Assembly: GCA_964580455.1 (NCBI GenBank) | Contig: CAZOKO010000020.1 | Span: 1-30,964 of the forward strand | Source of the DNA: CAZOKO01 sp964580455 | GTDB taxonomy: Bacteria; Desulfobacterota; WTBG01 | DNA: 30,964 bases | Direction of reading: 5' to 3' | Part shown: in pieces, positions 25,353 to 30,964 of the stretch | Position numbering within the stretch: position 1 is the first letter of the stretch | Layout of the letters: each line of letters starts with the position of its first letter | Translations under genes and position numbers: made by a program | The notes under the pieces: model-generated | Database searches by the model: none | Seen by the model: the letters and a program-made list of their open reading frames with translations, nothing else | Told to the model about the DNA's origin: nothing

Positions 25353-25853
25353 CCCTCAATATTGAACAAGTGATTATATATCACAAATGTCCAAATAATC
25401 AACATCATATTAAATTTAACATTATCATTCCAAAACCCCAATTGTATGCAGAGCTTGTGGTTTAACGTGATTAATCTGTGTTGAAATCTTCTTGCTAAAA
25501 TTCAATCCTCATGATATGAATAAAAGTCAGTGAGGTTATGGCTTGAGGAAGGCCCCTAAAATGGGCCAATGCAATTCTGCTTTATATGCAAATCGAGTAT
25601 CGAAGCACGTGAGTAGCTTCCCGCAGGGATCAATCCGAAACAACATAAATCTAAATGACCAAAACGTACTCATTGCATAGTTTTTTCCGAAAACAACTTT
25701 CTCAGTATTTTTTGGTATTTGGGACATTTGAATTTCTGATTTTTTTCGGATTTCGATATTCGGATTTCGAATTTAATGGCTTAACTAAAACGCCCCATCA
25801 GCAGAGATTACTAGGTTTGCACCAGCAGAGATGGTGGTTTAGCGGGACTAACT
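25353..25853. other. Gene-free 500-base spacer with degenerate repeats
   Basis: No credible gene is visible. The middle part contains an imperfect large inverted repeat (25632-25752). It is followed by tandem words CGGATTTCGATATTCGGATTTCG around 25747-25770, a pattern I know from intergenic DNA of many bacterial genomes. The spacer must also contain the promoters of xseA (left) and comEC (right), which I could not place with confidence. Confidence 0.55.
25632..25752. repeat. Imperfect inverted repeat, probable decayed element
   Basis: The left arm has AATCCGAAAC, then AAATCTAAATGACCAAAAC (25632-25665). Its reverse complement is recognisable in the right arm as TTTTTGGTATTT, ACATTTGAATTTCTG and TTTTCGGATT (about 25707-25752), with small insertions. 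The arms enclose about 40 bases. The divergence suggests an old inactive miniature element. Similar word sets recur in other genomes as I recall them. Confidence 0.45.
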
Positions 25854-28328
25854 ATGCATCGCCCTCTCATTCCCATACTCTTGTCCTATCTTTCGGGATT
25901 AATAACAGGCTATTATATCACCATACCACAGACAATCCTTCTCTCATTAATTTCACTGTTGCTCCTTCTTTTTATCATCACTATTGCCGTTAAAAAAACC
26001 AGCTTATCATCTTTCCTGCCAATTATCATATTTAATCTTCTGGGAATCCTCTTTATAAACAGCAGCCTGTCTCCACACCCTCCACCCAGCCACATATCCA
26101 ACTACGCAAAGGAAGGAAAGATAGTTTTGGAAGGAATAATTTATAAAACTCCTGAGCTGTCTATCAACAAAACCAAACTATACATCACAACAGAAAAGAT
26201 AATTGAAAATCATAAAATAATACCAATAAACGGGAAGTTACTACTTACAGCTAAAGATATACTTGAAGATATCAATTACGGGGACAGGGTGCGTTTCAAA
26301 AGCAGAATCCGCTACCCTAGAAACTTTAACAATCCTGGAGGATTCGATTATAAGACATACCTGGCTCTGAAAGGGATATTGGTAACAGCCTCTATTAAAG
26401 ACGGAAGAAAAATAGTCAAGGTAGGAGAAACTACACCTAACCCCTTTTTAAAAGCAGTCGAAAAACGTCGGATGCAAATAAGAAAATTCCTGACTATTCA
26501 TTTTCGGTCCCCCGCTGCCGAAATTGCCAAGGCACTAATCCTGGGTGAAAAAAGTGGGATACCAAAAGAATTGAGGGAAAAGTTCTCGGCAGCCGGTGTA
26601 GCCCATATCCTGGCCATCTCTGGGCTGCATTGCGGCATCGTTGCACTGGTATGCTTTTTCCTGATAAAAAATATCCTTAAATGTTCTACCCGATTAATGC
26701 TCTCAACTGACATATCTAAAATTTCAGCTTTCCTTACATTAATACCTGTGATCACTTACTGCTTTATTGCAGGACATGGTGTGGCAACTATACGGGCAAC
26801 CATTATGGTTATAACCTACCTCATATCTATCATCATAGGCAGAGAGGAAGACCTGTGGAATCCCCTGGCTATCGCAGCCTTTCTTATTCTCATCTTCTCA
26901 CCTTCTTCACTATTTGATATTTCCTTTCAACTTTCATTCATCTCAGTTATAGCCATACTTTACTTCACTCCCAGATTTTCAACTCCCTTATTTCAACCAC
27001 AAGATCCTCTGGAATTACCACCCCCACGATGGAAAAAAACTATAAGGAAAATTACTTTGTTTCTCATTGTAACCATCTCAGCAATCATAGGAACTGCTCC
27101 ACTTGCTGCCCTTTATTTCAATCGCTTCTCTCCCTGGGGATTTTTGACTAATCTAATTATTATTCCTCTTGTCGGCTTCCTGGTCGTCCCCCTGGGACTT
27201 CTCGCAAGCCTCCTCTTGTTTGTCTATCAACCCCTGGCTATCCTCATAGCACATATCATGCAGCCGCTTATTATATTATCCACTTCAATAGTAGAACTCT
27301 TTAATCAATTGCCGTACGCCGATTATCGAACTGCCACCCCTACCCTTCTGGAGATTTTACTTTTTTATCTGGGAATCATTCTCTTAACTAACATTAATAA
27401 ATCAAAAATCGTACGACATGGATTTATACTCGTCATCTTAGCCCTCATCCTCAATCAGGGTTTCTGGTACTACCAGAACAACCTGAGTTCGCTTCTTAAA
27501 ATCACATCCATAGATGTTGGCCAGGGCGAGTCAACCTTTATTCAGTTCCCTAAAGGCTCAACTATGCTTATTGATGGAGGAGGATTTTTCGATAATAGCT
27601 TTGATGTTGGGGGATTGGTAGTTGCACCGCTTATCTGGAAGAAAAAGATTAAGAAGATAGACTATCTGGTTCTCTCCCACCCCCATCCTGACCACTTAAA
27701 CGGCCTGTTATCCATTGCCAAAAATTTTAAAGTAAAAGAAATATGGACAAATGGGGAGAAAGTATACACTGATACTTTTGAAGAATTTGAGGAAATTATC
27801 AGAGAAAGAGAAATCAGACAAGTCATCATAGACAGAGAGCATCCCGACCGCAAGATTAATGGCGTTCTGGTTGAATTTCTTCATCCTCCCAAATCTTCCT
27901 GGCATGAAACGAGTAAGAGTTATCACTTAGGAATCAACAATCATTCACTAGTAATAAAATTTACTTACAAAGACATCGGTATGCTCTTTACCGGAGATAT
28001 TTATAAGGAAGTTGAAAGAGAACTAATAAACACAGCAGCAAATCTTAAGAGCACCATCCTCAAAGTTCCCCATCATGGTAGTAAAACCTCCAGTTCACTG
28101 CCATTCCTCGAACATGTGCAACCTCAGATAGCTATATTCAGCATAGGACATAAGAACATCTTCCATCTCCCCAGCCACAAAGTCATAGAAAGATATCAGG
28201 AACAGGGCTGTCAAATCCTCAGAACAGATCAAGACGGTGCCATAACCATAGAGACAGATGGCTCCTGCATCAATATAAAAACACTCCTTGATAATGAGGA
28301 TACGAAATTGGATTCCCCGCAACGATAG
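25854..28328 (+). CDS. comEC: ComEC/Rec2 family DNA-uptake channel protein
   Basis: 824 residues, full length. Short N-terminal membrane helices precede a soluble OB-like region (about 85-200). The Competence membrane domain follows (ALILGEKSGIPKELREKFSAAG, then HILAISGLHCGIV) with many helices to about residue 545. The C-terminal metallo-beta-lactamase-like domain includes DVGQGES, the metal motif HPHPDH near 609-614, LFTGD and VPHHGSK. In naturally competent bacteria this protein moves one DNA strand across the inner membrane, and its C-terminal domain has been proposed to act as a nuclease. No comEA or other competence gene is adjacent. No strong ribosome binding site precedes ATG 25854. 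Confidence 0.96.
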   Translation: MHRPLIPILLSYLSGLITGYYITIPQTILLSLISLLLLLFIITIAVKKTSLSSFLPIIIFNLLGILFINSSLSPHPPPSHISNYAKEGKIVLEGIIYKTPELSINKTKLYITTEKIIENHKIIPINGKLLLTAKDILEDINYGDRVRFKSRIRYPRNFNNPGGFDYKTYLALKGILVTASIKDGRKIVKVGETTPNPFLKAVEKRRMQIRKFLTIHFRSPAAEIAKALILGEKSGIPKELREKFSAAGVAHILAISGLHCGIVALVCFFLIKNILKCSTRLMLSTDISKISAFLTLIPVITYCFIAGHGVATIRATIMVITYLISIIIGREEDLWNPLAIAAFLILIFSPSSLFDISFQLSFISVIAILYFTPRFSTPLFQPQDPLELPPPRWKKTIRKITLFLIVTISAIIGTAPLAALYFNRFSPWGFLTNLIIIPLVGFLVVPLGLLASLLLFVYQPLAILIAHIMQPLIILSTSIVELFNQLPYADYRTATPTLLEILLFYLGIILLTNINKSKIVRHGFILVILALILNQGFWYYQNNLSSLLKITSIDVGQGESTFIQFPKGSTMLIDGGGFFDNSFDVGGLVVAPLIWKKKIKKIDYLVLSHPHPDHLNGLLSIAKNFKVKEIWTNGEKVYTDTFEEFEEIIREREIRQVIIDREHPDRKINGVLVEFLHPPKSSWHETSKSYHLGINNHSLVIKFTYKDIGMLFTGDIYKEVERELINTAANLKSTILKVPHHGSKTSSSLPFLEHVQPQIAIFSIGHKNIFHLPSHKVIERYQEQGCQILRTDQDGAITIETDGSCINIKTLLDNEDTKLDSPQR

Positions 28329-28336
28329 AAGGGAAT

Positions 28337-28364
28337 GTCATTGCGAGCAAAGCGACGCAATCTC
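28337..28364. repeat. GTCATTGCGAGC...CGCAATCTC dispersed repeat
   Basis: The segment reads GTCATTGCGAGC, AAAGCGA, CGCAATCTC and contains the inverted arms ATTGCG/CGCAAT. This is a short palindromic repeat I recognise from intergenic DNA in many unrelated bacteria. It starts nine bases after the comEC stop, so its hairpin may shape the comEC mRNA end, but no T run follows. Confidence 0.6.
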
Positions 28365-28447
28365 AAGAGAAAATGGTATTAATTAGGCAGGTCACATTTA
28401 CCCTTTTTTCACTGATTGAAATCAATAAACCTATTAAACAAAAAAAG

Positions 28448-28537
28448 CGGAGAGAGAGGGATTCGAACCCTCGGAGGAACTTTCGTCCCTCACTCGCTTA
28501 GCAGGCGAGCGCCTTCGACCAGCTCGGCCATCTCTCC
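28448..28537 (-). tRNA. tRNA-Ser, anticodon GCT
   Basis: Minus-strand class II tRNA with a long variable arm. The acceptor stem is GGAGAGA/TCTCTCC, the D arm starts GCCGAGCTGG, the anticodon stem CTCGC/GCGAG holds loop CTGCTAA with GCT, and the T arm is GAGGG-TTCGAAT-CCCTC. It reads AGC and AGT serine codons. The discriminator is G and CCA is not encoded. The acceptor is followed by C and seven T, which could end transcription. Confidence 0.96.
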
Positions 28538-28606
28538 AACGATTTATCTTTTCTTCTTACAACTATCCAGTATCAAGAATCTAGAATCCAGGATCTTTCA
28601 GGCTTA

Positions 28607-28694
28607 TGGCGGAGGGAGTAGGATTCGAACCCACGTCACGTCTCCGTGAAACGGTTTTCAAGACCGCCGCCTTCAACCACTCGGCCATCCCTCC
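28607..28694 (-). tRNA. tRNA-Ser, anticodon TGA
   Basis: Minus-strand class II tRNA. Acceptor stem GGAGGGA/TCCCTCC, D arm GCCGAGTGGTTGAAGGC, anticodon loop CTTGAAA with TGA, a long variable arm containing TCACGGAGACGTGA, and T arm GTGGG-TTCGAAT-CCTAC. It should read UCA and related UCN serine codons. Discriminator G is followed by an encoded CCA, unlike the neighbouring serine tRNA. The two genes are in tandem, 69 bases apart, probably in one transcript. Confidence 0.96.
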
Positions 28695-29081
28695 ACACTC
28701 ATAACAGCCTAATGTTCTACAACACAACTCTTAACTATTCAGATTTTGTATTACCCAGATTTTGCAGTTAACCACAGAGGGCAAAGAGAAAGGACTTGTT
28801 AAAATAATAACTTACATCTTTTTCCTAGTAAATCTCTGTGCACATTTTTGTGAAAAACTTTTAGCCAAAGATCCTCTCCCAAATTTAAAACATAGAAAAA
28901 AACAATGAATTTAAATATGTTTTTCTTTTTGCTAAATTAACCCTCCGTGTTCTCTGTGGTTTTAAATACATTATTTGGGTATTATATAACCTCTTTTAGC
29001 ACCTTTGTCAACAATCCATGTCAAAAAGCAAAAAGTGATAACGCCATACTCTTAAGCAGATTGATAAACCCGCAAAACTTT
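28695..29081. other. Gene-free spacer between serine tRNAs and the four-cysteine gene
   Basis: No coding region is credible. The centre is a degenerate inverted-repeat unit at 28768-28965. The right part (about 28966-29081) is AT-rich and holds only the 3' flank of the minus-strand gene ending at 29082. I see no convincing terminator or promoter. Confidence 0.55.
28768..28965. repeat. AACCACAGAG-terminated inverted repeat unit
   Basis: AACCACAGAG at 28770-28779 is inverted as CTCTGTGGTT at 28952-28961, with further flanking similarity (TTAACCACAGAGG versus TCTGTGGTTTTAA). The interior has related fragments such as AATCTCTGTGCAC and CCGTGTTCTCTG. The AACCACAGAG word is one I associate with dispersed intergenic repeats in many bacteria. 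The unit is non-coding and about 200 bases long, consistent with an old miniature element. Confidence 0.5.
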
Positions 29082-29330
29082 TTAGAAGTTGTCAGGATCA
29101 ATATCCTTAAAGTCATCCTTTAGCTCCAAATAAACTTCACAATCATCTTTCCTCTCACATTTAGGGCAGTAACCATCACAACCATCATCAACATAAGTAA
29201 AACCAAGCTCAGTAAATATCTTGTGAAACTCTTTTGGATTCTTGGAATACTGTTCATATTTTTCAACTCTCTCCTTAAACCCCATTTCCTTCTTCGGCTT
29301 CCTCAAAGGAATAACTTTTCTTCCTTCCAT
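29082..29330 (-). CDS. Small four-cysteine protein of unknown function
   Basis: 82 residues, not recognised. The N-terminal half is basic and helical (MEGRKVIPLRKPKKEMG). The C-terminal half has a compact cysteine set CDGYCPKCERKDDC around residues 51-64, which could hold a metal ion or an iron-sulphur cluster. The tail is acidic (LKDDFKDIDPDNF). A very strong GGAGGTGA lies seven to eight bases before ATG 29330, good evidence that it is translated. It is 114 bases downstream of the Pmp3-like gene on the same strand and may be expressed separately. Confidence 0.72.
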   Translation of the reverse strand: MEGRKVIPLRKPKKEMGFKERVEKYEQYSKNPKEFHKIFTELGFTYVDDGCDGYCPKCERKDDCEVYLELKDDFKDIDPDNF

Positions 29331-29444
29331 TAGCTCACCTCCCCCTTTATAAGCTGTGTTTATTTCCTAACCCAGCTTGAAGTGAATAGTATAAGTCCCC
29401 CAAAAGTAGCAGTTTAAAACCAAAAAAGGATCAATTTTTAAACC

Positions 29445-29630
29445 TTAGTTAGATTGGCCCGACACCATTTGACTGCTCTTGTCTGCCTTACATTCATTCA
29501 CAACCATGATAGCGTGAACCATGCCAGGGATATAGAGACATAAGCAAAGAATAAGGTTTATTAGAGCCTGTATCGGTTTCCCACAAATCAAGACTGCAAC
29601 AGGTGGCAGTAATATGGCTAATAAATACAT
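29445..29630 (-). CDS. Pmp3/YqaE family small membrane protein
   Basis: 61 residues with two membrane helices: MYLLAILLPPVAVLICG, then INLILCLCLYIPGMVHAIMVV. The LPPVAV and YIPGMVHA motifs identify the UPF0057/Pmp3 family of small hydrophobic proteins, linked in yeast and plants to membrane potential and salt stress; bacterial roles are poorly known. ATG 29630 is preferred over an upstream in-frame start because homology begins there and AAAGGAG lies at proper spacing. It follows the 146-residue gene by 22 bases, so the two are likely co-transcribed. Confidence 0.88.
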   Translation of the reverse strand: MYLLAILLPPVAVLICGKPIQALINLILCLCLYIPGMVHAIMVVNECKADKSSQMVSGQSN

Positions 29631-29652
29631 GATCTGGCTCCTTTGTACTATT

Positions 29653-30093
29653 TCAAATTGTAGAGTTATATTTACCGGAGACACTAGATTTTATTATAAT
29701 TTTATCTTTCTCAGTAAAGCAACTTTCTATCACCGGTTCAAGCTCAAGCCCTTTTGCAAGAAGAGGTTTTATTAATGCTTCAACGTTAATGATGAGTTCT
29801 TTTTTCAATGAGTTAATTTTTATATGGTCTGCCACTTCAAGTACATTTATAATTGTTGAAAGAACAGTGCTTTTGAAAATAGAACCCAAGATTAAATAAA
29901 TGTGCTTTTCTCCATGTTCAATTTTATCCACAACTATTTTAAAAGGCAAGATGCCATATTTACCATTAAGTATTATTTTCCCAGATTGCTCTATTGTTAA
30001 GAAGGCATCAGGCAGATGATGTGTTATAAAATCATTTATTGTTTTTTCATCAATTTCAACTGTGAGCAAGGCATTCTCTGTTTTAATATTCAT
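29653..30093 (-). CDS. Unrecognised 146-residue protein
   Basis: I do not recognise this protein. It has no signal peptide or clear membrane helix. The pattern is alternating hydrophobic strands (FLTIEQSGKIILNGKYGILPFKIVVDKI) followed by helical parts and a strand-rich end (KDKIIIKSSVSGKY), which hints at a beta-rich or lipid-binding-like fold, but this is only an impression. ATG 30093 overlaps the stop of the truncated nuclease gene as ATGA, and AAAGGAG four bases upstream lies inside that gene's last codons. It is probably the main translated product of the operon, with the Pmp3-like gene following. Confidence 0.72.
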   Translation of the reverse strand: MNIKTENALLTVEIDEKTINDFITHHLPDAFLTIEQSGKIILNGKYGILPFKIVVDKIEHGEKHIYLILGSIFKSTVLSTIINVLEVADHIKINSLKKELIINVEALIKPLLAKGLELEPVIESCFTEKDKIIIKSSVSGKYNSTI

Positions 30094-30293
30094 TTAGCTC
30101 CTTTTCCGTAATATTCAACTGGCTTTCTGGGGTGTTTGGTTTCTGGTGTGTCAACACCTATGAGTCTGACTATCTCCCCATTGTTTAAAATAATATTATC
30201 ACCGTCAATAACTCTGGTGCAGTTGAGGGTTTGGGGATCGGAACATGAGGTGGATAGTATTGTGATGAGAAGCGTTAGGAATAAGCTTTTCAC
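30090..30293 (-). pseudogene. Truncated staphylococcal-nuclease-like lipoprotein
   Basis: 67 residues. A hydrophobic signal sequence ends in LSTSC, a lipobox-like site (serine, not leucine, at -3). The rest, CTRVIDGDNIIL and VRLIGVDTPETKHPRKPVEYYGKGAK, closely follows the N-terminal part of staphylococcal-nuclease-type enzymes, including the equivalents of active-site Arg35 and Glu43. The normal protein continues for roughly 80-100 more residues, including the third active-site arginine (Arg87). Here it stops just after YGK, exactly where the ribosome binding site of the next gene lies. It should be inactive as a nuclease. Start is GTG at 30293 with AGGA eight bases upstream. A small secreted lipoprotein with a new role is the alternative. 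Confidence 0.75.
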
Positions 30294-30323
30294 TGGTCTT
30301 ATCCTATGAAGATAGATAGGTAT

Positions 30324-30352
30324 TTTATACCACAGAACAGCCTATGTGTAAA
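30324..30352 (-). promoter_or_regulatory. Promoter of the truncated-nuclease operon
   Basis: Minus-strand TTTACA (30352-30347) and TATAAA (30329-30324) are exactly 17 bases apart. The predicted start near 30317 leaves a short leader before the GTG at 30293. The -10 region is inside a small palindrome GGTATTTTATACC. The promoter looks intact although the first gene is truncated. Confidence 0.65.
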
Positions 30353-30447
30353 GAATAAGGTAAGGTAAAAAATTGTATGAATTCTATTAGATTTATTGTA
30401 TAGATGATTATGTAAAGATGGATTAATAAAAAGAATATCTATCAACG

Positions 30448-30924
30448 ATGAAAAATAAATGTAAGTTCAAAAAAAGGGATGGCAAGCGTTGTGAAAATTA
30501 TGTTTGGTGGAAAAGTTCAGATTATTGCTTTTCTCATAGCATTAACCAGAAAATTCCATTGCAGAAGAAACTTAGTTTCTATGCATTATTACTTACAATA
30601 ATTGCAATAATTGTTTCGTTTATTTTCTTTTCGATTAATCAAGAGTCTCAGCAAAAAATATTAAATATGTCTGAAAGGATAGAAAATAAAATTGAAAAGA
30701 TGGAAATATTGAATCGAATTAAAGAAGAAGAATTAAAGAAAATATTTCCTTTGGGATACGCCTTCTTTGCTGTTGATTATAAAGATATGATACCATTTAT
30801 ACCACACGAAAGCCCGATACATAATAGATTTGAAATTGACTGGAAACCTGGGAAAATATTTGAAGTAACTGAAGAAACCATAGGTATTATGTCGCCAGCA
30901 ATATATGATAAAAATGCTTATTGA
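30448..30924 (+). CDS. Small membrane protein with N-terminal Cys3His motif
   Basis: 158 residues, not recognised as a whole. The N-terminus has C5, C15, C27 and H30 in the pattern CKFKKRDGKRCENY...DYCFSH, like short zinc-binding knuckles seen at the start of various small proteins. One membrane helix follows (about residues 42-63, FYALLLTIIAIIVSFIFF), then a coiled-coil stretch (about 68-97), then a short globular part with GYAFFAVDYKDMIPF. The end is abrupt (SPAIYDKNAY), so the gene may be shortened. The ribosome binding site is weak. It diverges from the truncated-nuclease operon. Confidence 0.6.
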   Translation: MKNKCKFKKRDGKRCENYVWWKSSDYCFSHSINQKIPLQKKLSFYALLLTIIAIIVSFIFFSINQESQQKILNMSERIENKIEKMEILNRIKEEELKKIFPLGYAFFAVDYKDMIPFIPHESPIHNRFEIDWKPGKIFEVTEETIGIMSPAIYDKNAY

Positions 30925-30964
30925 CATAACTCAACAAGATTGTTATCCTGTAGGGAATCACCTC

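Noticed and set aside
25536..25993. Open frames on both strands in the comEC upstream spacer
   Set aside because: They consist of degenerate repeat sequence and run into comEC; no start site or family supports them.
28416..28649. Plus-strand open frame across both serine tRNA genes
   Set aside because: The peptide (with the GIRTLGG-like string) is the familiar by-product of translating antisense serine tRNAs.
30373..30404. Possible promoter for the Cys3His membrane protein (TTGTAT...TATAGA)
   Set aside because: The spacer is 20 bases, too long for a reliable sigma-70 call.
1..30964. CRISPR array, prophage, transposon or toxin-antitoxin system
   Set aside because: No regularly spaced direct repeats, transposase, integrase, phage or recognisable toxin/antitoxin genes were seen.

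Overview
This window looks like a chromosomal segment from an AT-rich, free-living bacterium, probably an uncultivated lineage. Evidence is a complete bacterial translation/transcription operon, sigma-54-type signalling, RNA-based PyrR control of pyrimidine genes and bacterial tRNAs. I cannot name the phylum. Several intergenic repeats resemble families I remember from many unrelated, mostly uncultivated bacterial genomes. No prophage, transposase, integrase, CRISPR array or defence cassette is visible. Most of the window is conserved housekeeping DNA, and the more unusual material is in the control regions, the intergenic repeats and the last 2 kb.

Layout. (1) 1-2637, plus strand: a membrane transporter-like protein fused to a spermidine-synthase-like domain, behind a good promoter overlapped by a palindrome. 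(2) 2735-8840, minus strand: a pyrimidine operon with promoter, PyrR-binding hairpin, intrinsic terminator, then pyrR-pyrB-pyrC. A sigma-54 response regulator and a PilS-like membrane histidine kinase follow tightly. (3) 8935-9543, minus: signal peptidase I. (4) 9883-20956, plus: promoter, tRNA-Gly(CCC), a terminator hairpin, then rimP-nusA-infB-DUF503-rbfA-truB-rpsO-pnp, an M16 zinc peptidase and a trans-prenyl diphosphate synthase. (5) 20959-25346, minus: xseA-xseB-dxs-tlyA, converging on the prenyl synthase. (6) 25353-28364: a repeat-rich spacer, comEC, and another short repeat. (7) 28448-28694, minus: two serine tRNAs. (8) 29082-30924: small accessory genes. These are a four-cysteine protein, a Pmp3-like membrane peptide, an unrecognised 146-residue protein, a truncated staphylococcal-nuclease-like lipoprotein, and a short membrane protein with a Cys3His motif.

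How the genes work together. PyrR should sense UMP/UTP and PRPP and stop transcription in the pyr leader when pyrimidines are plentiful. Because the two-component pair follows pyrC by only 23 bases, it may be co-transcribed and fall under the same control. The tRNA-terminator-rimP-nusA-infB arrangement parallels the metY-rimP-nusA-infB operon of Escherichia coli. The hairpin before rimP could let NusA adjust its own operon. Dxs and the prenyl synthase mark the two ends of a short isoprenoid pathway segment.

Repeats. At least two copies of a short element with CCCCGTTAGA termini are present, each apparently inserted into an older degenerate intergenic repeat. Other degenerate repeat types sit at about 8.86, 25.6, 28.34 and 28.77 kb. 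I see no convincing wholly new multi-gene system. The best leads are the pyr attenuator linked to a two-component system, the terminator in the tRNA-Gly/rimP leader, the altered active site of the synthase-like fusion, and the truncated nuclease operon.
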